In this document: positions 8,573 through 16,134 of the stretch, in pieces
Layout of the letters: every line of letters begins with the position of its first letter
Numbering within the stretch: position 1 is the stretch's first letter
Assembly (NCBI GenBank): GCA_030429585.1
Contig: JAUIEU010000001.1
Location: 553,994-617,993, forward strand
DNA: 64,000 nt
Direction of reading: 5' to 3'
From: a bacterium
GTDB lineage: Bacteria; Cyanobacteriota; Vampirovibrionia; Vampirovibrionales; Vampirovibrionaceae
Notes under the pieces: model-generated
Told to the model about the DNA's origin: nothing
Database searches by the model: none
The model's input: only the letters and a program-made list of their open reading frames with translations
Program-made: the position numbers and the translations under genes

Positions 8573-9625
8573 GTGACATTGTTACCCCCATACCCCCGAG
8601 CGATTGCTGCAACAGCCAGCCTGTGTGCGGCGGTGTTGCTGTGGGGGCTAGGCAGCACGGTGCCAGGGCTGGCAGGTTACCCTACCCCGCCGCCACAACA
8701 AAATGTGTACGAGCGCACCGCCCACCGAGGCATTTGGGATTATAACTTTACCGATGCTAAAAGCGGCTTGTTTTGGACGATCCCAGATAGTAAAGACAGT
8801 ACGGGCAAGGCCGGCACGGATAAGTACCCGCCGGACTACCCTCGCATCCATTACCCAACCGAAATGTTTGTATGGGCGACCTTTGAAGAAGTAGAGCAAC
8901 TAGAGCAACGCGTCATTTTATCCGCTAAAAACGACCCTACACGAGTACCAATTAGTATTACCACCCCTATCACAGATATGTATGGGCGCCACATTCCGGT
9001 GGGGGTGTATGCGGTGGCGCTTCGTCAGGCGAACCCGAACCCACCCAGCACTATTGCAGAATTAAACCAAGGCAGTACCAGTGCGGCCATGCCCCCCCGT
9101 TACCATGCCGGTATGTACGATGATCCGTCGCCCTCGCCGCCAGCGGTGGTGCAAGGCCAAGCATCAGCCAACCAGGTTTTTACCACAACGCGGGTGGTGT
9201 ACCCACAGCATGATATAACCCGTCAGACCCAGCAGAACCCTTTCTTCCTCCATAACCCGCGGCTAGATGCTGGGGGTGGCCCTGCGGGTACCGGCGGGTA
9301 CCAAGGGCAAAACGCGGCTGGGGTTACTCGTAAAGGTAAGGTTATCCCCCTGCAGGGCAACTATTTGGTTATTAAACGCCAAGGCGTGGTAAAAGGGGTG
9401 TTGCCGGTGGATTCTGTGCAGCGGTACCAACCGCAAAAAGGCCAAAAAAAGTCGAAGATGGCCTTTGCCGCCATGTCTCATAACGGGCAGCCCGGTACCC
9501 GTGTGGCCCTGTTTTATAAATCCAAGGTGTACCAGGCCACACCGTCTCAACAACAATTGCCTGTGGACTACCCAACGCGCATCATCAATAACGACACGGA
9601 TAGTATCAATCATCAATGGCCTTGA
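8573..9625 (+). CDS. Exported protein of unknown function
   Basis: I do not recognise a family. The start is GTG 8573, preceded by TGAGG with 7-nt spacing. The N-terminus has a signal-peptide-like hydrophobic segment (AATASLCAAVLLWGLGS) ending near GLAG, so the protein is probably periplasmic or surface exposed. The mature part is rich in Pro, Gln, Asn and Thr, with a Gly-rich stretch in the middle and a basic segment near QKGQKKSK. It looks like a mostly beta or disordered cell-envelope protein. A perfect 10-bp inverted repeat overlaps its stop codon. Coding status is supported by length, codon usage and an appropriate start; function is unknown. Confidence 0.75.
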   Translation: MTLLPPYPRAIAATASLCAAVLLWGLGSTVPGLAGYPTPPPQQNVYERTAHRGIWDYNFTDAKSGLFWTIPDSKDSTGKAGTDKYPPDYPRIHYPTEMFVWATFEEVEQLEQRVILSAKNDPTRVPISITTPITDMYGRHIPVGVYAVALRQANPNPPSTIAELNQGSTSAAMPPRYHAGMYDDPSPSPPAVVQGQASANQVFTTTRVVYPQHDITRQTQQNPFFLHNPRLDAGGGPAGTGGYQGQNAAGVTRKGKVIPLQGNYLVIKRQGVVKGVLPVDSVQRYQPQKGQKKSKMAFAAMSHNGQPGTRVALFYKSKVYQATPSQQQLPVDYPTRIINNDTDSINHQWP

Positions 9626-9631
9626 TGATTG
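9607..9631 (+). repeat. Inverted repeat at a gene 3' end
   Basis: CAATCATCAA and TTGATGATTG are perfect 10-bp arms around a 5-nt loop, overlapping the stop codon of the exported protein. No T-tract follows, so this is either an mRNA-stabilising hairpin or a weak terminator. A second small hairpin (AGCCTA/TAGGCT) follows at 9646-9661. Confidence 0.6.
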
Positions 9632-9719
9632 TAGGGGATGCGGACAGCCTAAACATAGGCTATACTAGTGTTACAACAACTAAACGTCTGCCAGAGAGAC
9701 AGCATTCGCTTTATTTATT

Positions 9720-10136
9720 ATGATTTTAGAAGCCTTTAGCCAGCATTTAAAAACCAAAATTGCCCCCATGACAGATGCGCATGTGGCCGCCTTGTTGGCG
9801 AGTAATCGTGGCCAGGTGCAGGCGCGCCCCCGCCGCGGGCTTGGGAGCCATGTATCCAGCCACCATAGCCGGGCAGTATTAAGGGATTGGTTAATCACCA
9901 TGCTGCAAACCCCAGCAGAAAACCTGGTTGCAGATATCCCCCTCCACGAGCGTAATGTGATGAATGTGATTCAGGCAGAACTAATGCTGGTGTATTGGCA
10001 GGGCGATGCGTCCATTGAGCCTGCTTCGGCGAGTGGGTCTCGGTTATTACGAACCCTGGAAGATTACTGCGATAGCTATGACCATTGGCAGTTTGGTCGC
10101 TTTCTTCACCAAGTCAACGCCTCCGATTTTAGCTAA
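9720..10136 (+). CDS. Hypothetical protein, 138 aa
   Basis: Unrecognised soluble protein with no signal peptide or membrane segment. It starts at ATG 9720, with AGAGAGAC at 9693-9700 in the leader, and is helical and mildly acidic towards the C-terminus (EDYCDSYDHWQFGRFLHQV). It overlaps the 3' end of crcB by 8 bp in convergent orientation. Codon use resembles neighbouring real genes, which supports it being coding. Confidence 0.65.
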   Translation: MILEAFSQHLKTKIAPMTDAHVAALLASNRGQVQARPRRGLGSHVSSHHSRAVLRDWLITMLQTPAENLVADIPLHERNVMNVIQAELMLVYWQGDASIEPASASGSRLLRTLEDYCDSYDHWQFGRFLHQVNASDFS

Positions 10137-10539
10137 ACAACTGGCGAGATAGCTGCAAACCAGCCCAAAATAGGGTAAATCCGCTTGCAATACTGCCAAG
10201 CACATATACCAGTGCCATAAACCACTGCTGGGTGCTGGTAAAGGCCCAAATATCGCCAGTAAAGGTGCTAAAGGTGGTTAGGGCACCCAGTAGGCCCGTC
10301 ATTACCAGTAATTGCCAATGCTGGGTGGGTACCCCAAGTAGTAGCGCAGGTAAGGGGGTGGTGGATTGAATCGCCCCAAAACATAGCCCCAATAACAGGC
10401 ACCCCACACCGTTGACAGCCACAATGCCCACCCAGCCTGGCTGGCCGAGTGCCGCCGTAGCCAGCACAACGCCATAGCGGGCCATAGCGCCGAGTGCGCC
10501 GCCTAAGCCAACAGCTATCCAGTGGGTTGTAACAGTCAT
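10129..10539 (-). CDS. crcB: Fluoride channel CrcB/Fluc
   Basis: Small dual-topology membrane protein that exports fluoride. The 136 residues form four hydrophobic segments. The family signatures GGALGAMARY near the N-terminus and GALTTFSTF near residue 85 (the central sodium/phenylalanine-box region) are both present, and the length is typical. It is divergent from phosphofructokinase, whose glycolytic partner enolase is a fluoride target, although there is no evidence of co-regulation. I looked in the leader for a fluoride riboswitch and did not see its consensus. Confidence 0.92.
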   Translation of the reverse strand: MTVTTHWIAVGLGGALGAMARYGVVLATAALGQPGWVGIVAVNGVGCLLLGLCFGAIQSTTPLPALLLGVPTQHWQLLVMTGLLGALTTFSTFTGDIWAFTSTQQWFMALVYVLGSIASGFTLFWAGLQLSRQLFS

Positions 10540-10671
10540 GGGGGGGTGGGTCCTTGTGGGTATGGCTTATGGTAACGGTAAATAGATGCTAGGGGTAGGA
10601 CCGAATGGCGTTGGATTATGTTATTGTATTGCCCACACCAACGGTAAGTGGGTTTAACAAGGATAGGATCT

Positions 10672-11772
10672 GTGCCTAAAAAACGTATTTTAGTAGCCAC
10701 TGGCGGCGGCGATTGCCCCGGCCTAAACGCAGTAATTCGTGCCATTGTGCGCCGTACCAGCCAAGAGCCCGATTGGGAAGTGGTCGGTAGCATCGAAGCC
10801 TTTAACGGCATTTTAAAAGATCCACCAGAAGTGGTACGCTTAACCAAGCGGGATGTATCCGGTATCCACATTCGTGGGGGTACCATTTTAAAAACCACCA
10901 ATAAAGGTGGCCCGTTTGCCTGGCCGGTAGAACAACCTGATGGCACCTGGGCAACCGAAGACCGCACGGAAGAAATGCTAAACCGCTTAAAAGACCCCCT
11001 GGGTGTGGAAGCGGTGATTAGTATTGGCGGCGAAGGCAGTATGGATATTGCCCAAAAGCTGCACGAGCGTGGCCTAAACGTGATTGGTGTGCCAAAAACC
11101 ATTGATAATGACCTCTCTTCCACAGATGTGACTTTTGGTTTTCAAACAGCGGTAGAAATTGCTACTGATTCGGTGGATAAGCTGGTAACCACAGCGGCTA
11201 GCCATAACCGACTGTTGATTTTAGAAGTGATGGGTCGTTATGCTGGCTGGATTGGCCTAAGTGCTGCCGTTGCCGGTGGGGCGCATGTCGCGCTGATACC
11301 GGAAATTCCGTATGACATTGAAAAGGTGGCAGAAGCCGTTAACGAGCGGATGCAGGGTAACCGCGGGTACTGCATTGTGGTGGTTAGCGAAGGCGCTAAG
11401 GCCCTGGGTGGCGAGCGTGTTAGCCAAAAAAGCGACCAAGTGGGCTACCAAAACGAAATGTTGGGTGGTGTGGGCCACCGGTTGCTGGCTCAGCTTAAGC
11501 AGCACATGGATATAGATGCCCGTGTGATGATTTTGGGCCACCTGCAGCGGGGCGGCACCCCCACGGCCTACGACCGTATTTTGGCCACCCAATTTGGTGT
11601 TAAGGCAGTAGAACTGGCCTTAGAAGGCAAGTTTGGCACCATGGTGAGCTACCGAAAGCCCCATATTGTGGATGTGCCCATTAAAGAAGCCATTAATAAA
11701 TATAACTACGTTAGCCTGGATAGCGACCTTGTCCAAGCGGCTCGTGGTGTGGGCATTTGCTTAGGCGATTAG
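10672..11772 (+). CDS. pfkA: Phosphofructokinase, group III-like
   Basis: Phosphorylates fructose 6-phosphate in glycolysis. The N-terminal TGGGDCPGLNAVIR motif, GGEGS and VPKTIDNDL are the phosphofructokinase signatures. At the two positions that separate ATP from PPi enzymes, the GGEGS loop has Gly (ATP-like) but the PKTIDND motif has Lys where E. coli has Gly. This mixed pattern is known in group III enzymes such as the Streptomyces ATP-PFK, so ATP use is likely but not certain. I chose GTG 10672, preceded by AAGGATAGGA, giving 366 residues beginning PKKRILVATGGG; the track's 10648 start adds eight unsupported residues. Confidence 0.92.
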   Translation: MPKKRILVATGGGDCPGLNAVIRAIVRRTSQEPDWEVVGSIEAFNGILKDPPEVVRLTKRDVSGIHIRGGTILKTTNKGGPFAWPVEQPDGTWATEDRTEEMLNRLKDPLGVEAVISIGGEGSMDIAQKLHERGLNVIGVPKTIDNDLSSTDVTFGFQTAVEIATDSVDKLVTTAASHNRLLILEVMGRYAGWIGLSAAVAGGAHVALIPEIPYDIEKVAEAVNERMQGNRGYCIVVVSEGAKALGGERVSQKSDQVGYQNEMLGGVGHRLLAQLKQHMDIDARVMILGHLQRGGTPTAYDRILATQFGVKAVELALEGKFGTMVSYRKPHIVDVPIKEAINKYNYVSLDSDLVQAARGVGICLGD

Positions 11773-12055
11773 AGCAATGTGTGGCTGTGGTTACTAAATA
11801 CTTATGTAGAAGCAACTGGAGCCGGTGCGGGGTGTAACATACGTAGTATGGCACCCCAGCAGACCAATCGGGGGCGAGCATTGCCCGTGATACCCTAAAT
11901 TGGCAAGCGCAGCCGCCGTTGGGAAGGCGAACAGTAAGCGTATTAATCGCTAATAAGCTATTGGGAGAGGTTTGGAGACACCTTGTCTCCAATGGGAGTG
12001 AAGAGGGCTAGCCCTCTTCAAGCAAAAAATCACCTAAGAAGATTGTTGATTAGCC
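11773..12055. ncRNA. Candidate structured RNA in a convergent gap
   Basis: This 283-bp gap between two convergent genes has no ORF but a dense series of potential helices. One is GGGGTG..CACCCC enclosing CATAC/GTATG at about 11831-11860. A CCAAT..ATTGG pair encloses GGGC/GCCC. Then come CGCC/GGCG and AGCG/CGCT stems. At the end are two perfect inverted repeats, TTGGAGACA/TGTCTCCAA (11972-11992) and GAAGAGGGC/GCCCTCTTC (12000-12019). I could not match it to tmRNA, RNase P RNA, SRP RNA or a riboswitch consensus. Strand and boundaries are unknown. It could instead be an unusually long pair of 3' untranslated regions. Confidence 0.4.
11972..12019. terminator. Tandem inverted repeats between convergent genes
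   Basis: Two perfect 9-bp inverted repeats stand back to back: TTGGAGACA with a CCT loop, then GAAGAGGGC/GCCCTCTTC. Neither is followed directly by a T-tract, so intrinsic termination is only probable. Their position between converging pfkA and the minus-strand gene fits a shared transcription stop. Confidence 0.5.
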
Positions 12056-12820
12056 CTAGATTTTCTTCCACTTTAGGGCGACGAAGGCCAGGTTGGCAAT
12101 GGCGGCCATGGGACGAATGAAGGGGAAGCGGCGGCCTAGTTTTGCCATTTGCAACATGCGGCGCCCCGCCCAACTGGTTTTGTAGTGCTTGCGGGCCCCA
12201 ATAAATTTTTCCATCAGTAGGCGGCGCTTACTGCCTTCTTTCATTTTTAGGGCATTTTTTAGGGTATCCCATTGGCTGGCTTTTATGTTTTGGCTGCCGG
12301 TGTTGTTGGCTTTTACATGGTTGACGACCCCATCCATGGCCTCGTTGTAGGTGGTTACGGTGGTTTTGGGGTCGCGGTCATGCTGGGGGTCTAAAATGGT
12401 TTCCAGCACATCACTTAGCCGATGAAAGGGGGTGCGTTTGGCATTGTTCAGCCCACTATCTAACCCGGCTTTTAGTATTTTACTGCCCTTACGGCTTAAC
12501 CAAATAGAAAGGGGCAACCCAATAATAGGGTACAAGCACATGCCGCCAGGGATGGCCAAGTTGCCTGCGGTAACCGCGGCAGGTAGGCCGTATTTGTACA
12601 CAAAGCCTTTAATCACACGGCCATCGTTGGGGTCATTCATTAATTGTTTTAGGGGCTGCCACAGGCCACTTAGGTTTTTAGGGAGCAGTCGGCTTACCGG
12701 GTTACAACCACCAAACCGCACAGAATCGTTGCCAGTGGCTAGGCTGGCCCTACGGTTGCTACGGGCGGCACCGGCAATCGTAGGTGCATGGGTAGTGGGT
12801 GTGGAAAGGGGGGTAATCAT
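12056..12820 (-). CDS. Hypothetical basic protein with N-terminal RFGG motif
   Basis: A 254-residue protein I do not recognise. The N-terminus is a Ser/Thr/Pro/Ala-rich stretch ending in SVRFGG at about residues 34-39. Around residue 75-105 there are hydrophobic stretches (GLPAAVTAGNLAIPGG and YPIIGLPLSIWLS), so a membrane-associated hairpin is likely. The rest is strongly basic, with a helical C-terminus ending ALKWKKI. The short FG-type motif after a low-complexity N-terminus recurs in other unknown proteins of this window. The leader carries AGAGAGAGAC about 35 nt upstream of the start. Confidence 0.7.
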   Translation of the reverse strand: MITPLSTPTTHAPTIAGAARSNRRASLATGNDSVRFGGCNPVSRLLPKNLSGLWQPLKQLMNDPNDGRVIKGFVYKYGLPAAVTAGNLAIPGGMCLYPIIGLPLSIWLSRKGSKILKAGLDSGLNNAKRTPFHRLSDVLETILDPQHDRDPKTTVTTYNEAMDGVVNHVKANNTGSQNIKASQWDTLKNALKMKEGSKRRLLMEKFIGARKHYKTSWAGRRMLQMAKLGRRFPFIRPMAAIANLAFVALKWKKI

Positions 12821-12936
12821 ATGGGGATGACGAAGGTGGGCTCTGCTGTAGGGTGTCTCTCTCTGGGCGGCACAGGGGTGCTCGCTTATGGGGATGAATC
12901 CCCCTAAAGGCCGCTTGATGCTAGCAGGGTGGATGT

Positions 12937-12967
12937 TTGTAACAGTGGGGTTACCAGGTTGTTACAA
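12937..12967. promoter_or_regulatory. TTGTAACA-type inverted repeat
   Basis: TTGTAACA and TGTTACAA are perfect 8-bp arms 15 bp apart, upstream of the minus-strand gene at 12056-12820. TGTAAC/GTTACA half sites recur in other intergenic regions of the window, so this may be a regulator-binding site. No factor can be named. Confidence 0.3.
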
Positions 12968-13089
12968 GGGCACTTACTCACATATCCCCAGTGCCACCTT
13001 TCCAACACAGGCTGTGCCGTTGGGTTAGTGGGTGGCGTGCAGGGGGCGTTGTGGGATGAAAAAAATGTCTCTCTGTAAGTATGTCCGTT

Positions 13090-13163
13090 AAAAAGAAAAA
13101 AGTGCTGGTAACCGCCCCAAGCCCTGCGTAGGGCATTGGGCCAGTCGTTTGTCGGTTACCAGC
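13090..13163 (-). terminator. Large hairpin terminator or attenuator
   Basis: On the minus strand the arms GCTGGTAACCG and CGGTTACCAGC (11 bp, perfect) enclose an inner stem CCCAATGCCC/GGGCTTGGGG and are followed by ACTTTTTTCTTTTT. This is a strong intrinsic terminator. Just upstream, GAGGAG and ATG 13173 open a five-codon frame (MQPRW, stop) whose stop codon lies in the first arm. That resembles leader-peptide geometry, or the 3' end of a small RNA starting near 13250. Confidence 0.7.
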
Positions 13164-13251
13164 GGGGTTGCATGTCTCTCCTCAAATGGGGTTGCGCTAA
13201 GGCTCTATTCTGTTTGTCTCTAACCGTGTTTCCTTATTTCTATAATTAATA

Positions 13252-13647
13252 TTAGGCGGCCAAGTTTAGGTGGCGGGTGGGTAGGGTGTGGGAACGACCC
13301 AGTAACCGTTTGGCGGTATGCAGGCCAAATACACCCAGTACCAAGCCTAAAAAGCCGGGGGCACGCATACCCATTTTGCGTGTGGCCCACTTAACAGGGT
13401 AGTAGGCCAATGTTGCCTGCATTACCGATTTTACCGCTGTTTTTAATACAGAAGGCCGCTTGTGTGGGGCATAGGGCACGGCACTGTAAGGGGTGGGGGT
13501 GGTTTTAAACAGGTTTTGTCCAACGTTTAGGGCGGCCTCGGTTAAGGGGTGCATACCGCTGGCGTTGGTGGTGGGGTTAATGGGTAACATAACAGTGACT
13601 CTCTTCTCTGGGGGCGTGGTGGGCGGTGATGTGTTGGGGTGTGTCAT
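13252..13647 (-). CDS. Hypothetical basic protein, 131 aa
   Basis: Unrecognised small basic protein. The ORF begins at 13647, but the first 19 residues are low complexity, and ATG 13590 (MLPINPTTNASG, 112 residues), preceded by GAAGAGAG, is a plausible alternative start. The C-terminal half has a hydrophobic, Gly-rich stretch (GFLGLVLGVFGLHTAKRLLG) that could insert in a membrane, with Lys/Arg residues around it. It belongs to the run of lineage-type unknown genes at 12-14 kb and is followed by the strong terminator at 13090-13163. Confidence 0.6.
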   Translation of the reverse strand: MTHPNTSPPTTPPEKRVTVMLPINPTTNASGMHPLTEAALNVGQNLFKTTPTPYSAVPYAPHKRPSVLKTAVKSVMQATLAYYPVKWATRKMGMRAPGFLGLVLGVFGLHTAKRLLGRSHTLPTRHLNLAA

Positions 13648-14055
13648 GGTGGGGTGAAATGGGTTACTGTGGTGTCCATATCCTTACTATAGGGGTTTTT
13701 AACCCACGCCTCATGAGACGGAACACTCATTGTTGTGGGTGTTGGCCTAGGTGATTTTACCCAGTAGGCAGAATTACCCAGTCCTTTGTGGGTCGTTCTG
13801 GGTTATTCCTCTCATGCGTGTTGGCAGGCAACAAGGTTTAATAAGGGTGCAGCAAACGTTAGCCCTTTAACCGGGCTACTAGCGGGCGTTGCCGTTAGAG
13901 CCTTGTGGTAGGCGCCCCCGCGTGCGGAGGTTACTGCTACGAGATAAACCCTCTGATGTTGCCAAACCTTCCCATGGATTGGCTCGGTTACCCTTGGGGT
14001 CTCTGGGTAAATCCAACAGCCGTTGCTTTTGTAGCGGCTGTTTTTATTAGTGGCG
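13648..14055 (+). ncRNA. Candidate plus-strand structured RNA with terminator
   Basis: A 408-bp gap with no credible protein gene (the track's 13812-14063 frame has no family features). Potential helices include TACCCAG/CTGGGTT (about 13770-13805), TAGCCC/GGGCTA, CCGC/GCGG, and GGAT+TTACCC/GGGTAA+ATCC (13976-14014). The last stands directly before a plus-strand terminator at 14015-14045. The flanking genes are on the minus strand, so a plus-strand terminator here points to an independent short transcript. I could not identify it as tmRNA, SRP, 6S or RNase P RNA. The 5' end is undefined. Confidence 0.4.
14015..14045 (+). terminator. Plus-strand intrinsic terminator
   Basis: AACAGCCG..CGGCTGTT, with the inner bases TTGC and GTAG pairing through G-U wobbles around a UUUU loop, is followed by TTTTTATT. 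The wobble pairs form only in the plus-strand RNA, which fixes the direction. No plus-strand gene precedes it, supporting a non-coding transcript. Confidence 0.7.
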
Positions 14056-15048
14056 TTATTCAAATATCAGCAAATGGGGCGAGGGAACCTCTAACGAGGG
14101 GCTATCGCTGGGGGCCTTAAGCAGTAAGTATTCGGTGCGCTGGTTGGGGGTAATGGCAACGGCCCATTGGTTACACAAGGCAGACATTAGAAAATGCCCA
14201 CGGCCACTTACATCTAATACACCCTCGCCAGTGGCGTGGCGTTTAATACCCTTTAATGCCGGCGGCGCCGTTAGTCGGCCCCATTGGTCCACCACGCTAA
14301 AGGCATGGTAGGGCTCGTTAAAATACTGCACGTGCCCGGTGGTTAGGCCTACTTCATCCTTGCTATCGGTAATGGTAAAGGGTTGGCCCTTGGTGTAGTT
14401 GCCGTGGGGTGGCCCGTGGTAGCAAGCGTTGTAAATAGCTTCCACCACCGCTGTAGAAAGGTTGGGTAGGTGGGGGTGCTGCTTCCCTAAATGGTCGGCC
14501 AGTGTTTCGCGGTAATCATGGATGTGCTGGCTGTTTTGGATGGTATTGTGGTGGGCGGGGTTAAAGGGTAGCTCTTGTGTAAAAGAAAAAGGCGTTGTGT
14601 GCTGCCGTTGGTATTGGTAGCGTTGCCATAGGGTTAGCCAGGCCAAGCCATCGGCGGCATTTAAATCGATATAGCGACCAATGCCTAAGGTGAATAAGGT
14701 GGTTACCCAGCTATCAATAGGGTTTTTGGTGGCCAGGGCCACTTGGCGGCGTAGGGGCTGGGGTATGGTGGCCTCTACCCATTGGCAAAATTCTTGCTGT
14801 TGAATGTGGGTGAGTGGCGGGCAGGTAATGAGTAATAAAGGAAAGGGGGTGTCTGCCGTTGGGTTCGCCGAAGCTTGGCACCAGGGGGCAACATCAGCAA
14901 GGTGGGTGAATTGGTGGGTATCTAGGGTGGCGGCATCCAATACAGGCTGGCTGCCCAATGGCCAATGCAGCACCCACAAGGGGTGCAAGGGTTGGGCGAT
15001 ACCACTGGGGGTATGGGCCACGGTTTGAGCTGATGGAGGCAGGGCCAT
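14056..15048 (-). CDS. RsbW-like ATP-binding (GHKL) protein
   Basis: The C-terminal half resembles anti-sigma-factor/GHKL kinases. LSTAVVEAIYNACYHG looks like the N-box (ELVTNAxxHG in RsbW), and GRGHFLMSALCNQW resembles the GRGLxLIxxL G2 box. The N-terminal half (about 150 residues) is an unassigned domain. Such proteins bind ATP and usually act as switch kinases or anti-sigma factors. It lies about 105 bp downstream of the LuxR-type regulator on the same strand, so the two may form a signalling pair. The gap between them has two palindromes (TACCCT/AGGGTA and TGGGGGATCTCCCCCA). The family call is motif based and moderate. Confidence 0.6.
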   Translation of the reverse strand: MALPPSAQTVAHTPSGIAQPLHPLWVLHWPLGSQPVLDAATLDTHQFTHLADVAPWCQASANPTADTPFPLLLITCPPLTHIQQQEFCQWVEATIPQPLRRQVALATKNPIDSWVTTLFTLGIGRYIDLNAADGLAWLTLWQRYQYQRQHTTPFSFTQELPFNPAHHNTIQNSQHIHDYRETLADHLGKQHPHLPNLSTAVVEAIYNACYHGPPHGNYTKGQPFTITDSKDEVGLTTGHVQYFNEPYHAFSVVDQWGRLTAPPALKGIKRHATGEGVLDVSGRGHFLMSALCNQWAVAITPNQRTEYLLLKAPSDSPSLEVPSPHLLIFE

Positions 15049-15060
15049 AATGACGCATTA

Positions 15061-15109
15061 TACCCTGCTAGAGGGTATGTTGGGGGCCTGCTGTGGGGGA
15101 TCTCCCCCA
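15061..15109. repeat. Two palindromes between regulator genes
   Basis: TACCCTGCTAGAGGGTA (15061-15077) and the perfect 16-bp palindrome TGGGGGATCTCCCCCA (15094-15109) lie between the LuxR-type regulator and the RsbW-like gene. They may be operators or hairpins; no T-tract follows. Confidence 0.45.
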
Positions 15110-15153
15110 TCTACGGTAGGGTCGCGTAGGCCAAGTGGTGGTTAAAGTGGTGG

Positions 15154-15864
15154 TTAAGGAATAAGGTTGTGCTGCTTAGCCACGTACGCCGCTTGAGTTC
15201 GATTGGCGACTTTCAATTTTTTAAACACATGGGCCAAGTGGTTTTTCACTGTGGTGGGAGAGATGCATAATTCGGAAGCGATGTGCTGGTTGGTGGCCCC
15301 TCGGCCAATATGCATCAGTATCTCTCGCTCGCGGGGGGTCACGCGGTCTACCTGTGGGGCGGTATGGCCGCTAGGGTGGCTGGCAAAGCCAGGGAGGACG
15401 TCTTGTTGGAGGGGGAGCGGGGTAGAGAGGGTAGGGCTGGTTGACTCGACGGGTATGGGGTGGCTTGGGCGATTATGGTTAGAAGGTGCTCCAGAAGGTT
15501 GCTGGCCTTTATAAAAGCCAGTAATGGCGGCTTCTATCACACTTTTTGGGGTGTTTTCCGTAAAGTAGTACTGTACCCCGTGGTGGAGCAACGCGGTTTG
15601 TTCTTCAATGGTGGGCACAGCGGTTACCACCAGGGTGGGGGTGGCGTGGGTGTTTTCCAAGGCGAGTAAATCCTTAACCGCATCCACAATAAGCAAGCTG
15701 CCTTGTTGTAATATACTGGTATGGATAATAACCGCCCGAATAGGCCGGTATTGCTGAATGGTTTTAGCCACCATGCCTAAGGAGTGGGCGACCAAAACAC
15801 CGTGCTTGGTGTGGGCTTGCACCCATGGTTGATTTGGGAGAGAGACCAGCAAGGTATAACTCAT
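15154..15864 (-). CDS. LuxR-type regulator with degenerate receiver
   Basis: A 236-residue protein with a receiver-like N-terminal domain, a Pro/Ser/Thr-rich linker and a C-terminal LuxR/NarL helix-turn-helix. The HTH is classic: VTPREREILMHIGRGATN followed by ISPTTVKNHLAHVFKKLKV. The receiver-like part has alternating strands and helices, but where strand 3 should present the phosphorylated Asp it reads AVIIHTSIL, and the acidic pair after strand 1 is absent. It is therefore probably not controlled by ordinary phosphorylation. It is the first gene of a probable operon with the RsbW-like protein. Confidence 0.85.
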   Translation of the reverse strand: MSYTLLVSLPNQPWVQAHTKHGVLVAHSLGMVAKTIQQYRPIRAVIIHTSILQQGSLLIVDAVKDLLALENTHATPTLVVTAVPTIEEQTALLHHGVQYYFTENTPKSVIEAAITGFYKGQQPSGAPSNHNRPSHPIPVESTSPTLSTPLPLQQDVLPGFASHPSGHTAPQVDRVTPREREILMHIGRGATNQHIASELCISPTTVKNHLAHVFKKLKVANRTQAAYVAKQHNLIP

Positions 15865-16134
15865 GGAAGAAGGGCCTTTAACATTACCGATGATGATGCG
15901 TTCAAAGCGATCAAAATAAGGCGGTGGTTTATTACCTAAAACGGATTGTTCTTTTCATTATAGAAATTATACAGCATAATCCCAATGGCCTAGCGGATGA
16001 ATCTTCTATTTAGAAATATTGTGCATTAGTATACATAGTTGGGTTGGGTACCTTTCCAAGTATGGCGGCAAAGGGTAGCATGGAGGCCGTACACGGAATG
16101 ATGAGTAGCGTTTTACAAGGTGGGCACAGCAACT

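Larger units (their letters stand above)
12821..13251. other. Non-coding 431-bp gap with structured elements
   Basis: No convincing gene. It holds a GGGGAT/ATCCCC hairpin (about 12890-12904), a TTGTAACA/TGTTACAA inverted repeat (12937-12967), three copies of a GTCTCTC motif (12855, 13067, 13174; GAGAGAC on the minus strand), and a large minus-strand hairpin terminator at 13090-13163 preceded by a five-codon ORF with a ribosome binding site. See the separate entries and findings. Confidence 0.6.

Noticed and set aside
10540-10671. Fluoride riboswitch upstream of crcB
   Set aside because: The conserved riboswitch blocks could not be found on the minus strand in this short gap.
11773-12055. Assignment of the structured gap to 6S RNA, tmRNA, RNase P RNA or a cobalamin riboswitch
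   Set aside because: The conserved core strings of these RNAs are absent; end-to-end pairing expected for 6S RNA was not evident.
13812-14063. 83-aa minus-strand ORF in the 13.6-14.0 kb gap
   Set aside because: No start signal or protein-like composition, and the region has strong RNA-type pairing and a plus-strand terminator.
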